A stretch of 64,000 bases of DNA from Okapia johnstoni (GCA_024291935.2 CM044317.1:18312230-18376229); one strand, 5' to 3'; positions 32,976 through 45,199 are shown, counted from the stretch's first letter. Program-made: numbers and translations. Notes: generated by a model not told the origin, from the sequence alone.

Positions 32976-33978
32976 AATCTTGTGACCAATTAGTGAATAT
33001 GCTTCAGGAGGAAGTCTTTGCGCAGGATCCATTCTGTTTCAGTGATGACTCTATTATGGCCAGCCAGCAATTTGGGGGAGGAATAAATAAGTTTCAGATA
33101 CATGTGGGAGGTAGCTTATTTATAGCAAAACTAGGTCTGCCTGATGAAACATTTTAGTGAGATCCTAATTTCAGACCGTCGTGTTCTTCAATACTAAGCA
33201 GAGTTTTCTAGGCAAGTACAGATTTCTTGTCTGCTAATTAGTATTGTGTTATTGATGCAGAGAAGTAGGATTTACTGAGTTTCTACTGTAAATAAGGCCT
33301 TGGGGACATTGTGGTGAATAATCTGGAGCCTAATATCCATGGAACAAACTGTGCAATGGCTTACACTAGACCACAAGCAATCTTTCCACAGGAGTGCCAG
33401 ATTATTATATATGACCTTCAGATATTTTTACCGAAGTGGAGACCATTCTGAAAGGTTCCCAGAGGAATCTGACTTCATCTTGTTTTCCTACTCTGGCCGC
33501 TAGAGCATCTGTGTGTACTGCCCAGAAGTCCTGGGCAGGTTCTGGAGCTGTCCAAAGTTCCTAAGTTCCAGAGAGGGGGGCCTGTAAGATTTTTCACAGG
33601 GCTCTGTGAAAATCTCTTTTCAACTCCACACTCTGCTGTATGGGTATAAATATTTCTTTGTAGATTCTGTTGTCTGATATGTAAAAAAAGTAGAGGTTAA
33701 GAAGAATGCTTGGGGTAAAACAGTTTTGCTGCTTTGATATTTAGCTTACTGTTATCCAAATCATGAATCATTTCTCCATCAATATGTTTTTAATAACTAT
33801 TTTGAATGTATAATAACACTGAATATTTTGTCACAATCTACCCGCCTCTCCTTCCCATTTAAAGTTTCAGTTGGAGCGGAGGGTGAGAAGTGGTATAAGT
33901 AGAGCCTGACAGAAAAAAACAAACAAACAGACATAGTTTTCTTTTCTTTGAATATGTTGGGATTATGCATACAGTTCT
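32976..33978. other. No gene or recognised repeat
   Basis: Single-copy-looking with no domain-bearing frame. Confidence 0.5.
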
Positions 33979-34189
33979 GGGACTTGCCTGGTGGCTCAGT
34001 GGTAAAGAATCCACCTGTGCTGCAGGAGGTGCAGGAGACATGGATTCAATCCCTGGGTTGTGAAGCTCCCCTGGAGAAGAAAATGGCAACCAGTACTCCT
34101 GCTGGAAAATCCCATGAACAGAGCAGCCTAGTGGGCTACAGTGCATGGGGTCGTAAAGAGTTGGACACAACTGAACGACTGAACATACT
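33979..34189 (+). mobile_element. Bov-tA SINE
   Basis: 'gacttgcctggtggctcagt' head, body, and end 'acacaactgaacgactgaa'. Target duplication not clear. Confidence 0.94.
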
Positions 34190-34229
34190 GTGAGGTGGTA
34201 TAGTTTGCTAGCTAAAGAATATGTTCTTT

Positions 34230-34460
34230 GGAGACAATATCATCTTAGCTTTACTTATTGTGGGACCTTGGACACGTTCATTTAGAAGTCATTTGCTAAG
34301 TATTTTTGGAGCATCTATTGGGTCCTATGGCAGCATATGGACACAGAATTGTTCATAGAACAGAAGTAAACAATATTTTCCATGTTAGGTTCCCTGGAAA
34401 AATAGATGGAATATGAAAAGTATTTGGTAAATGCTAGCTAGTTTCTAAAATTTCCTTGTA
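34230..34460 (+). mobile_element. Possible MIR, disrupted
   Basis: 'tattgtgggaccttggacac' and the terminal 'tatttggtaaatgctagcta' resemble the two ends of a MIR, with unrelated sequence between them. Confidence 0.4.
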
Positions 34461-35350
34461 GGTCTGAGCACATATGATACAGGCTTTGTTTTGTTTCTGC
34501 TCATTCAGAATTCCCAAAAAATGAATCAGTCTCCCAGTGAGACTCTGCTTTAACAACCATTATACAGTTTCTACAGGCAGATATCCTGGAGATTTCCAAG
34601 AATGTACATGTGTCTGTGTGTGTGCGTTTGTGTGTATGAGGAGGCACAGGTGTAGGTGAGGAGAATGAGGATTGGCCCAAGATGATATGTATGATACAGC
34701 TGGATATAGATGGCAAACTCCCACCATGTACTGCCTGGTGGGGTTTAACCATTACAGATTGTGCCGTAGGAGATATGGCACCCTGATGGCCTCTTGAAGT
34801 CATCCACTGTGTCTGAAATTCTTCTATGTAAGAGGTGAGCTACAGGGGACTCCTATAATTGACATTCTGCCTGAATTTACCCAGTTTTATTCGTGGAACC
34901 TTGTCAGTTCTGGGGTTATCAAGAGTTAGGATGTCAGTGTTGAAACCAATTCAACAGGTGATATAAATTTATGTTCCCCAGTCAACAAGCAAATGTTTAT
35001 GCTTGTGTGCACACACTTTTCTTGGTGTTTTAGAGCATGAACACAAATACACACATACTTTTAAAAACTTATGATGGTATTTTGGAGGTATAAGAACATT
35101 GAGAGGGTAAATATTAAAATCCATTTTGTTTTATTCTAAGGGAGAAGAATTGTGTCCTCTTATTTTTTTAAAATACAGATAACATCTTTTAATTCTTTAT
35201 CAATTTTTAAAATTTGTTTTCAAAATGATCTAAATCTATCTTAAAAGCCATTCTCTAGAGTTTTTCATGATACTCCAAGTACAGCCTCTTGTGTAAAACT
35301 TTTGTCAATCACTTGAAGGTTTCTAAACTTCCAAATTAATCCTAGTGGCG
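34461..35350. other. No gene; TG-rich run
   Basis: A (TG)n-rich run lies at 34609-34637. Otherwise single-copy-looking and AT-rich toward 35150-35220. Confidence 0.5.
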
Positions 35351-35354
35351 TTGG

Positions 35355-35575
35355 AAAGTTGCAAAAAGAGCAATGGGCTTTGAGTCAGGAGTTTGGGTCA
35401 TTGGTAAGCCCCCAGCCAATAAGTTCCTTAAGAAAGTCACCAGCTGGTTTTCCTAGAAGAATCTAGTCTTTCAGTTTAATTAATTTCTCTAAAACTTAAT
35501 ATTCTTATTTGTGAAGTGGATGTGTTGGGAGTAGATTGCCTCAAATGCAGTTTTTACTTGATCCTTAAAAATTGT
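35355..35575 (+). mobile_element. Possible MIR
   Basis: 'aaagagcaatgggctttgag' and 'tattcttatttgtgaagtgg' occur in MIR order, but the middle is poorly matched. Confidence 0.45.
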
Positions 35576-35601
35576 ATGGCTAAAATGCCAAATGTAAAAT
35601 G

Positions 35602-35888
35602 CAGTCCTGAATATTCATTGGAAGGACTGATGCTGAAGCTGAAACTCTAATACTTTGGCCACTTGATGTGAAGAACTGACTCATTAGAAAAGACCCTGAT
35701 GCTGGGAAAGATTGAAGGCGGGAGGAGAAGGGGACAAGAGAGGATAAGATGCTTGGATGACATCACTGACTTGATGGATATGAATTTGAGCAAGCTCTGG
35801 GAGTTGGTGATGGACAGGGAAGCATGGCGTGCTGCAGTCCTTGGGGTTGCAAAGAGTCAGACATGACTGAGTGACTGAACTGAACTGA
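35602..35888 (+). mobile_element. BovB 3' end
   Basis: 'ttggaaggactgatgctgaa' to 'gagtgactgaactgaactga'. A 5'-truncated copy of about 287 bp, same strand as the next BovB 720 bp downstream. Confidence 0.95.
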
Positions 35889-35894
35889 AAATGC

Positions 35895-36060
35895 TGAAGA
35901 CATTATGCTCAAGTGCTTTATATGTCTCGTATCACTTAATCTTCATGGTGACCCAGTTACTCACATTTACAAACAAAATGCTGAAGAAATTTTAAAAGTT
36001 GCCTTGATATCTCACACTGAGTAAGTGATGGCCATCCCCAGCCTAAGTTCTTAGCTGCCC
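35895..36060 (+). mobile_element. MIR SINE
   Basis: 'tcaagtgctttatatgtctc', 'cacttaatcttcatggtgac', 'acactgagtaagtgatggc' follow the MIR core. Confidence 0.7.
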
Positions 36061-36607
36061 TGTGGTTCAATAAACCCAAATAGCTTCTATGTGTCCAGAC
36101 TTACTTAGCTTTAGCTCTGTGATAGGACACAATGAGACATAAAGTAGAATCTTCTCTTTTCCTATGAGTTCAAGTCAAGTTTAGGAAACAAGCATACAAG
36201 CAAACAAATAAAAATCTTTGAAGCAGTTGTATTCTTACCCATGTGTCACTGTCTGAACAGTTGTATGATGAAGGGAGAGAGAAGTTTAAGTTTGAAATCT
36301 ATAAGATGGGGATGGAATTGGGAGGGGGATCTTCAAACATGGGTAAGATTTGAATAAACAAAGGAGATACAGAGAACTTCCATAGAATGTGAATATATCA
36401 AAAACAAAGGCAAGAGGGTATGGGCAGTGGTGATGCTTTGTGTGAATTGTGAGGCTTGTGTTAGGAAATTAACTTGGAAAAATACGGGGTTGGTTTAAGT
36501 ATAAGAGGTCTCTTAAACTTTGAGTGGAAAGTTAAGAATTGCCAGCACATTTTAAACTTTTAAGTAAGGAGTATGAGCAAATATAGCTTCATGTGTTTCA
36601 GGTAGTA
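36061..36607. other. No gene or recognised repeat
   Basis: Single-copy-looking DNA separating two BovB 3' ends. Confidence 0.5.
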
Positions 36608-37059
36608 GTCAAAGCTATGGTTTTTCCAGTGGTCATGTATGGATGTGAGAGCTGGACTATAAAGAAAGCTGAGTGCCAAAGAATTGATGCTTTTGAACTG
36701 TGGTGTTGGAGAAGACTCTTGAGAGTCTCTTGGACTGCAAGGAGATCCAACCAGTCCATCCTAAAGGAGATCAGTCCTGGGTGTTCATTGGAAGGACTGA
36801 TGCTGAAGCTGAAACTCCAATACTTCGGCCACCTGATGCAAAGAACTGACTCATAGGAAAAGACCCTTATGCTGGGAAAGATTGAGGACAGGAGGAGAAG
36901 GGGACAACAGGGGATGAGATGGTTGGATGGCATCACCGACTCAATGGACATGGGTTTGGGTGGACTCCAGGAGTTGGTGATGGACAGGGAGGCCTGGCGT
37001 GCTGCGGTTCATGGGGTCGCAAAGAGTTGGACACGACTGAGCGACTGAACTGAGCTGAA
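36608..37059 (+). mobile_element. BovB 3' end
   Basis: From 'gtcaaagctatggtttttcc' to 'gagcgactgaactgagctga'. A frame of about 83 codons remains open (36608-36856) and includes the C-terminal YGCESW and [15 protein letters not shown] stretches, then stops. It is a fragment of ORF2 without the reverse transcriptase core. Confidence 0.96.
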
Positions 37060-37439
37060 TGTATTAATATATGTATGAACGCTCCTTTTTTTTTTTTTTG
37101 TTTTTTTTCTTGTTTTCTGGTAGAAATAAAGGAAAGGAGCTGATTCGTTGATGTGGTAGATATTGTGTAGAACTTTGTGGAGACTATGAGATGGATGACA
37201 TGCTGAGATAATCTAGCAGAATTAAGAATTTGGTGACAACAAAAGAACCTACCCTCATCCCAAACACACATCCCCACCTTACCTTCTTCTTAAGGCTCAC
37301 ATTAGACTTTCAATAGGATATGGAATGGGAATTGGTTCAATTTTACCTAGATCTGAAGGGAAAAAGATGATCACAGGTGATGAATGTGTTACATATGAAA
37401 CTGTAATCAAGAAAATTAGATTGGTACAGGCCCTTGTCT
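37060..37439. other. No gene; poly-T run
   Basis: T-rich run at 37084-37118 just after the BovB terminus. Confidence 0.5.
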
Positions 37440-37504
37440 ATGGACTGTATGGGCTACAGTCCATAGAGTTGCAAAGAGTTGGACATGACTGAGTGACTGA
37501 CACT
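37440..37504 (+). mobile_element. Bov-A 3' end fragment
   Basis: 'gggctacagtccatagagtt' and 'ggacatgactgagtgactga' are the last 65 bp of a Bov-A/Bov-tA unit. Confidence 0.85.
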
Positions 37505-38384
37505 AGACTAGCATACTACTCTTTTTCAAATCTGCATTTTTTTTTATATCAGGAAGAGATGTTCCATCAGCACCTCTTAGCCTTTGTTTTTCAGTTAAAT
37601 CTGGGAAAGAACTGGGGGAATTGTAGAAATATGAGTCAGTAATCTTTATAGTGATTACAACTTATATGTGTGTTGAGAAAAAAGGAAAGAGGGGCACAGA
37701 AGATTAGAGTCAAAAAATTGAGAAAAAAATTGGAAATTTTTTTTTTCATATAATGGAGCACTTACTGGTCTTAAAACTTTTCCTACTTAGAAAGCTGGAA
37801 AAATTACTAAGGTTCATATTTGCAAGCTATTGAGTTTAGTTATTCTTTTTCATTTGTAAATATATTCTCTGTACCCATTTGTCTAAATGATGCATTCAGT
37901 ACAAGGAAGCTGTATTTTATTCACAGAATAAATGTATCATAGTATGGCACAATATTAAGATTATCTAGTCTGACCATCATCCCCATGGATTTTTCATTCA
38001 TTTCAAACCTTCAAGAAGGAGAAATGTGCCTCCTCAGTGGCAGCTAGGACATCGCTAGAAAGCCGGGACTATGTAAAATAGAGTTGAAACCTACCTGTAG
38101 AGTCCATTTATTTATACCAGTTGATCATTTAGAAATAGAAACAATAGGATAATCCCGTTTCATAATAGAGTCCTGAGATGTTTGAAGATTTCTACTGTGT
38201 CAAAGCAACTTACATCATCCTCTTTCTACTCCCTCACGTCACCTGTCCCCTAGGCTAAAAATGCTCTTTTTTTCTTCCGTTCTTTGTGGAACATATTTTG
38301 AGGTTCTACAAGTGATGCCCCCCCCAAAAAAAAATTAAATGGGCCTATATCCTTCTTCACTGTTACACTTATGACACAATATTT
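37505..38384. other. No gene or recognised repeat
   Basis: Single-copy-looking, with short T and A runs near 37737 and 38320-38335. Confidence 0.5.
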
Positions 38385-38600
38385 CAAGGATCATTCATTT
38401 ATTCATTCAGTTAAGAAAATATTCACTGAGTACTCAGGATATAATACTCAATATTGAGGATAAAGCAGTGAACACAGTGGATTAAATGCTTATCCTTGGG
38501 TAATTTACATTTACTTGGAGAAGATAGAAAATATATGAGATAAATAATATAGAGTACCTTAGAGAGTGATGAGTGTTTGGGAGAGAAAAATAAGCTAAGA
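38385..38600 (-). mobile_element. L2 LINE fragment
   Basis: 'attcatttattcattcagtt', 'ataaagcagtgaacacagtg', 'atatgagataaataatatag' follow the complement of the L2 3' region. Confidence 0.65.
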
Positions 38601-38629
38601 TGAAAATAATAGATGTAGGTGGGGGAAAT

Positions 38630-38768
38630 GGGTCAGGAAGATCCCTTGAACAATGGTATTGGGACCCACTCCAGTATTCTTGCCTGGAAAATCCCATGGG
38701 CTGAAGAGCCTGGTGGGCTGCAGTCCATAGGGTCTCAAGAGTCAGACACAACTGAGCTGACTTAACAT
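38630..38768 (+). mobile_element. Bov-A SINE, 5'-truncated
   Basis: 'gggtcaggaagatccct', 'ccagtattcttgcctggaaa', 'gtcagacacaactgagctga'. The tRNA-like head is missing. Confidence 0.9.
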
Positions 38769-40299
38769 GGGGGGAAACTGTTATAGTTGTTAGCTAAGGT
38801 GATCAGGGGAGTCACCTTACTGCGAGGATATAAGAGTATATCCATGGAGCCAATGGCTAATTTATCAAATTAGTTTCCGAATCTTAGTATTTCAGACTAT
38901 CTCACAGGCATTTGCACATGAATGATGTAAACCTTCTTGTGTAAGCCCACATGATCTACCAGATTAATAGTGACCTATCTGGTTAATGATGATATCAAAT
39001 GAGGAAATGTGAGTGTATTTGCTCTTCTGATCAGCCACTCACAATGCACCAGGAATCAGCCATGGCTCACCTCATTGCAGATTTGGGAATTCACTGTTAA
39101 ATGGCTTTTTCATCTAGTCCTAATCTTCTAATACTCTTCTTAACACCCAAAGACTTCAACTGAAAATTATTTTCATACTGTCGTTTGAAATGCATTATCA
39201 TCAGAAGATATGTCTTCATTTAGGTGCTGACTAAGAAAGTCTTGCCAGGCTTCAATTTCTTCCTAATAGTGTTTTATCTGAGTGTTGGAGGTTGAAAAAC
39301 ACCGTCTCATTATTATATCACTAGCTCAAACTTATGGCCTTCTGTTGCTCCAAATAAGACACTTAGCTATTTTAATTTTTTTCTCAAATCTCAGCTCATT
39401 TGAGACCTTAATATTTCTGATATGAGTCTGTCTAGCCCTACTACTCTCATATTACATGTTCACTTGTTCATTCATTTATTCATTCATTTGACAATACCTT
39501 TTGATTCTTTGCTAGGTTCTTGGCACTGCATTTACCAAGATGATGAGTAAGATAGAGATGGATACTTTGCAATTGTATTTTTTGCTTTTAAAAATATCTG
39601 CAGCTACATTTTTTTTTTTAGTTTTCTTTCTACTCTTCTCCTTATTTTATCATTTTCAATTGCACTCAAAATTGCATTTTTGAGAACATCATAACACTCT
39701 TGAGTCATAGTCTCTTTAGGATTCTCATGCTATGAATAATGCATATCTTTTCTCTAAACATTTTGAAGACATTCGCATAGAGTGTACAATTCTTGCTGTC
39801 CTTGGAAAAAATAAAATTCAGGGTAACATGGTCACTTTCCTTTAATATTCACATTTCTTTGACTTAACCAGTCTATTCTTGTCCTCAGAAGTAGGTCAAA
39901 GGGGTCATTTCCTCCATTGTTTCCTTGTTGCTTTAGAGATTAAATTTCATTAATGATATATGAGCATCTGTTGTATAGTTGGCTTTTAGCCAAATAAAAT
40001 GTGTGAGCTATTCATGGATAGTTGAAGACTCATTCACTGGCTAAAGACAGGCACCTCACCTGTCTTGCTCATGTCTAATTCCTGCACCATGATGAATACT
40101 CCATAATGGCCACCATTGTTGTTATTAATACTCCGTGTTCTCTTTTCAGGAAATGAAGATTTCTATGCAGAGGTTAATGTTCTTGACCTTTTTCACTGTT
40201 CCTCTTTTTCTCTTAAAAATGTGTTTCTTTTGAGTAAGACAGGTTCTCCTGTCATGTTCCAATTTAGAGGGTGATTTCATCACCTCTTTGAGATTCAGT
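38769..40299. other. Mostly single-copy; weak L2-like patch
   Basis: 'gttcattcatttattcattc' at 39467-39486 with following text resembles an antisense L2 tail. The rest shows no gene. T-rich run at 39609-39620. Confidence 0.45.
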
Positions 40300-40529
40300 T
40301 TTTTATATTCTCATTCATTCAGTGGATATTTATTAGGTGCCTAAGAATAGCAATAACAATAACTAAGGTATTGAGCATTAACAGTGTGGTAATGCTTTTT
40401 AAAGCATTTGCCATTAATTAATAAATTTGATCTTTATAATCCAACTGAGACATAGAGATATTAAAACATTTTCTAAAGTCGCAGATTTTAAGAGGAAGAG
40501 TGAGACAGTATTCTGTGTGCTAGAGATTT
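40300..40529 (-). mobile_element. L2 LINE, long antisense copy, part 1
   Basis: Starts with 'ctcattcattcagtggatat' and 'tattaggtgcctaag', the complement of the L2 tail. Part of one old copy spanning to about 42370, with a MIR-like patch in 40370-40500 blurring the match. Confidence 0.6.
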
Positions 40530-40746
40530 GGAAAGTGTGGAAAGTGTTAGTCATTCAGTCATGTCCAACTCTTTGCAACGCCATGGACTGTAGCCTGCCA
40601 GGCCTCTCTGTCCATGGGATTATCTAGGCAAGAATACTGGAGTGGGTTGCCATTTTCTTCTCTAGGGGATCTTCCAGACCCAGGGATGGAATCTGGGTCT
40701 CCTGTATTACAGGTGGATTCTTTACCATCTGAGCCACCAGGAAGTA
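40530..40746 (-). mobile_element. Bov-tA SINE inserted in L2
   Basis: Full antisense unit, 'gtcatgtccaactctttgca' to 'tctgagccaccaggaa'. Perfect 10-bp target duplication 'ctagagattt' at 40520-40529 and 40747-40756. Confidence 0.96.
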
Positions 40747-40957
40747 CTAGAGATTTAGCAATGGACAAGAGTGGAGGAAGGTTTTTTCCCCCCTTGGGGA
40801 ATGTACAGTCCAGAAAAGAAAGCAAATGGTAAATAAATACGCAGGATAATTTCAGATGATAGGTGCTATGAAGAAAAACGCATGGGAATGTGATAGTGAC
40901 TGGAGGAGAATAATTTTGTAAGATCGTCTAGGAAGGTCTCTCTGAAGAGGAGGCTAA
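40747..40957 (-). mobile_element. L2 LINE, part 2
   Basis: 'ttggggaatgtacagtccag', 'gataggtgctatgaagaaaa', 'aggaaggtctctctgaagag' match complementary L2 sequence well. Confidence 0.75.
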
Positions 40958-41522
40958 CTGTGGATCAGCCAGAATGCCTTCAGCTGTGAGTGACAAAAAA
41001 CTGAACACAAAATAGTTTAAACAATAGAAGAAATTGTTGTCTTACAAAACAATAGGTCTTCAGGCAGAAGAGCTCTAGATTAATTATCAGAGGCTAGTGG
41101 GTATAAGAGAACATCAGTTCTTATATGCCTGTCTCAGCATGTGGCCTCTACCTACTGCCTTGCTTGCGAGATGGTCACTTCACTTCTAGGCATTCCATCC
41201 TCACACACTTTTAGGCAAAGTCTTGTAGTGAAAAGGGACAGTTTCTTCTTGTAAATTGTGTTTTCTTTTTTTTATCATCAAGAAACTCTTTGTTCCCAGC
41301 AGACTTCATATTGCATCTTATTGGCTAAAATTGTGTCACCTCCATGGAATATGAAATTCCTATGACTGGCCTAGAGCCTAAGACTTAGATTTTTAAATTA
41401 AGATTCCACTCCTGGAGCTTGAGCCGTTTTTCTTAAGAACGACCAAAGAAGGTGAAAAAATGAATAAATTAGGGACAAAAGAGGGGCTAGATTTGGATAG
41501 GCAACTATCAGTGCCTATAATA
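40958..41522. mobile_element. Unnamed old insertion within L2
   Basis: About 565 bp that interrupt the L2 match. It begins 'gccttcagctgtgagtgaca' with 'aatagtttaaacaatagaag', a phrase seen in an old mammalian repeat whose name I cannot fix. A diverged relative of the same phrase occurs near 43400-43470. Confidence 0.45.
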
Positions 41523-41747
41523 AGCTGAGTCCTGAGTAATGAGGAGTCAACCATATGGAGATCTGAGGGAAGAATATTCTAGAGAAGGAATAGCATATGC
41601 AAACCCTTGAGTGTAGGATCTAACTCAGTATATTCAAAGAAGAGAAAGATGAGGGATTGGCGCACAATGTTAGCAAAGGCAGGTGAATGGGAGGAGGTGA
41701 GAAGTGAAATATGGTGTAGTGTGGAATAATCCAGACTCAAGACTTTT
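41523..41747 (-). mobile_element. L2 LINE, part 3
   Basis: 'gagtcctgagtaatgaggag', 'ggaagaatattctagagaag', 'catatgcaaacccttgagtg' resume the L2 where part 2 stopped. Confidence 0.72.
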
Positions 41748-41978
41748 TTTTTGTTGACCCTAGCCTCTTGTACCTTAGGTTTAAATAAAAAACCTGGCAC
41801 ATATTATTTCTTTGGCTTTGCACAAATTACCTAACCTGTCTGTATCTCAAGTTCCTAATTATACACAATTCATGGAATTATTGAAAGATGTCAAATAAGA
41901 CATAAAAAAGCAGTTTGACCAGGGTCTGAGATGTATAGGTGCTCAGTAAAGATTAGCCATTGCTATCATATCATTGGT
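41748..41978 (+). mobile_element. MIR SINE inserted in L2
   Basis: 'cacaaattacctaacctgtc', 'ttattgaaagatgtcaaata', 'gtataggtgctcagtaaaga' follow MIR, and L2 resumes directly after. Confidence 0.72.
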
Positions 41979-42370
41979 TCACAGTTCAGATCATGTAGGG
42001 TCTCATAGACCATAGTAAGATATTTTTATTTTATTCAGATTAAATTGTGAAGTCATTGGGGGTATTTTATGCATGGAGTGAGCTAACATGATCAGAATTT
42101 TCATAGTTTTTTTTTCTGCCATGTATAGATTGGAGTATGGGGAAGAGATTGGGTAGATGTTGAATGGTTAGCAGGACTTTGTAGTAACGTAGACCAGGTG
42201 GGTTTGACTAGGGTGAAAGCATTGGAGGACAGGGAAAGGCAGAGCTAACAGAATATGTTGACAGGTTATTTTTGGGTTTGTGGTTAAGGGAAATGAGGGT
42301 TTCTGAATGTTTGACTTAAATTGGGGAAGTGGTGCTACTCTTCATTGAGATAGAGAAGGGGCCCATAGGA
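41979..42370 (-). mobile_element. L2 LINE, part 4
   Basis: 'gatcatgtagggtctcatag', 'atttttattttattcagatt', 'gtgagctaacatgatcagaa', then 'cttcattgagatagagaagg' continue complementary L2 sequence toward the reverse transcriptase coding side. Confidence 0.68.
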
Positions 42371-43287
42371 TTCACAAAATTGCCAAAAGGCCCTATGGAA
42401 CAGAAAGATTAAGAATCTTGCATTACAGTTCTTTGTGCATGAATCTGTGTTTCCACATTTCTTAAGATAATTTTTCTTATATCTTTCCTATCTTCTTCGG
42501 AACTCATTTTCCCCCAATTTACATACTTGATCTGATAATAAAACAATTTGTGAAGATGATCTTTGTCAAACTGGTTTGCCACAAAGCAGAAGTAAGAACA
42601 TAATGAATTTAACACTTGTTTGTTGAATATGTCCCAAGCCTTTCAAAGCCCAGCTGTTCAAGTTTAGCAAGTGACTCTCATGAAAAGTGATTTGTAGTTA
42701 TTTTTGTTTCCCCTATCTTTTTTTTTCCAGCTGTTTGAGCCAATTTTTTCCCGAAGGTGGAAAATGATTTTAATATCTTTTGTTCCCAGAATCAATTTGA
42801 ATGGTGGACAGACCAGTCATTTCAGTGTAGTTCTATTGTAGTCCCTTGACATGGTCCAGATGGCCTTCACTGATGGGTAGATACATGCCCTCTGCCACAT
42901 TGTCCCTAAGGTTGTCCTGTAAAGTTATAATCTACATATGCATCCAGCTTTACACATCACATGGATTTTTCTTTCTACATATTTTACTGAAGATCAACAG
43001 CATCTAAAAAGGAAATTCATAAACTTCTTGCAATTGACTCAATGCAAATGAGTTTTTGCATTTTGACGACGTAGTAATAACTAAACCAAAAACTTGTTTT
43101 TGTTTATTTGCAAGGACTCTTGTTTGGCTCAGCAAGTACAGTACTTCAGATATATACATATGTATGTAATTATATATATATGTAATATATATACATAGTG
43201 GTTCAATATAGTTAAAGATGATATCATTAACATGTCACTTGTAATTGAGCACTTAAATTATTTTTCTAGTCATGATGATGATGACAT
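42371..43287. other. No gene; AT repeat
   Basis: (TA)n/(TATG)n run at 43150-43195. Otherwise single-copy-looking. Confidence 0.5.
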
Positions 43288-43359
43288 GGGACTTCCATGG
43301 TAGCTCAGATGGTAAAGAATCTGCCCGCAATGCAGGAGACCCAGGTTCAATCTCTGATC
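43288..43359 (+). mobile_element. Bov-tA SINE head fragment
   Basis: tRNA-like half only: 'gggacttccatggtagctca', 'cccgcaatgcaggagaccca', 'ggttcaatctctgatc'. Body missing. It is not a functional tRNA gene because the anticodon and acceptor arms do not pair as a cloverleaf. Confidence 0.88.
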
Positions 43360-44340
43360 TAAATCACTCCTTTCCATATTTCTTCTTGTGGTGAAAATTA
43401 CTACATCAGTCAGGACCTCTCTGATTGCAAAATATAGAAACCCACTTGAACTAGTTTTGGCAAGCTTAAGACTCCAAGAAGACATTTTGAAAAAGCAGGG
43501 AGCAATTCCAGCGGTGTCTTAAGGACTGACATTTGAACACTTTTCCTTTCCTTTTCTCATTCCCCCCCCCCACCTTTTTTCCCCTCAGCAGAACATCTCC
43601 CACTGACAGCTTGAAGGCTGTATCTTTCCAGTTTTAGAATCAGGAAAAAAAAGGATTCTATCTCTCACTTCCACAGGGAAAGTCTTAAAGAAGCACAGTG
43701 GTCAGATTAGGTCAGAAACCCAAAGAACGGTCAAATTGCTGTAAGAAAGGAGTCAAGGCTATGGAGTAAGATAGCCACTCCTGACCATGAATCTGAGTGG
43801 GTGATAAGACCAGCCCATAAACAAATGGAGTGACGCTATTTTCAGAGAAAGAGGAGACTACTAGATAAAAAAAGAAAAAATAAACAGCATGTTTCACTAA
43901 AAAAAAAAAAATGAATTTATGAGATGACCAGTGAGAATTAGAAGTTAACTGAGCAACCAGGGAACAGAGATTTCCTGGTTCAGAAGTGGCACACACCTCT
44001 CCTTAGATTTAGTGCCAGCCAGTTAAGCTCACTGGGTTGTTTTCTTAACCAACTTAGATAGATATCTAATTCACACCCACAACAAGCAATCAAATCCCAT
44101 CGAATTGTTTTGCATTCTTCATGTTTTTGCTTTAATTCAAAGTTTATGTTTTTTTCTCTGTCTTTTGTGCTTCAGGGACTTTCTTTTTCAAGAAGTCACT
44201 TAGTATATAACCTATCTGAACTGCTTTGGGAGTTAATTAGTATTTTCTTTGGGTACTAATAACTGGTGGATAGACTAGAAAAGAATTACTTGGGATGAAT
44301 GACAGATGTGTCTAGAAGGGCTTTTATTTATAGCTGAGGT
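43360..44340. other. No gene; homopolymer runs
   Basis: Poly-C run at 43563-43571, A-rich runs at 43867-43880 and 43899-43911. A weak old-repeat phrase at 43400-43470. Confidence 0.5.
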
Positions 44341-44801
44341 TCAGTCAGTTCAGTCACTCAGTCGAGTCTGACTCTTTGCAACCCCATGGACTACAGCATG
44401 CCAGGCTTCCCTGTCCATGACCAACTCCCGGAGTCCACCCAAACCCATGTCCATCGAGTCGATGATGCCATCCAACCATCTCATCCTCTGTCGTCCCCTT
44501 CTCCTCCTGCCTTCAATCTTTCCCAGCATCAGGATCTTTTCCAGTGAGTCAGTTCTTTGCATCAGGTGGCCAAAGTATTGGAGTTTCAGTTTCAGCATCA
44601 GTCCTTCCAATGAATATTCAGGACTGGTTTCCTTTAGGATTGACTGTTTGGATCACCTTGCAGTCCAAGAGACTCTCAAGAGTCTTCTCCAACACCACAG
44701 TTCAAAAGCATCATTCTTTGGTGCTCAGCTTTCTTTATGGTCCAACTCTCACATCCATCCATACATGACTACTGGAAAAACCATAGCTTTGACTAGACAG
44801 A
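44341..44801 (-). mobile_element. BovB 3' end
   Basis: Antisense from 'cagtcagttcagtcactcag' to 'aaaaaccatagctttgacta'. Minus-strand frames of up to 86 codons are ORF2 C-terminal remnants. Confidence 0.95.
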
Positions 44802-44807
44802 TGGCAA

Positions 44808-44930
44808 ATGTAACCACCAATTATAGACAAAATGGATTCAGAGAAGGTAAATAATTTGCCCAAGGTCACACACCTCTCATTATCATTTAAGCCAATATTG
44901 AAATCCCAAGACCATGAAGCTTCCCTAGTT
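44808..44930 (+). mobile_element. MIR SINE fragment
   Basis: 'ggtaaataatttgcccaagg', 'tcacacacctctcattatca', 'attgaaatcccaagacc' match the MIR core. Confidence 0.75.
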
Positions 44931-45199
44931 TTGTCGTTCCCATTGCATCCAGGTTAGTGAAGAAAAAGTGAGAGTAAATTCAATTGTAGCAGATGTGAAG
45001 ATCAGACTGGATCATCCTAGCTCACTTTGAAGAACACTGGCTGCCTTTAGGACCTAGAATACAGGGGCCAGACTGATAAGGACGCGGCGAAGGGGTGGGG
45101 CCTTGGGCAGAGAGATGCTTGCCTCTGGTGTGCAGGCCCCTCAGGACTGGTAATGTGGTTGGCTATGTGAAAGAACTCTCAGAGGTGATGGATTCCTTT

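Noticed and set aside
43288..43359. tRNA gene
   Set aside because: It is the tRNA-like head of a Bov-tA SINE. The cloverleaf cannot form and the body is missing. The same applies to the other Bov-tA heads.
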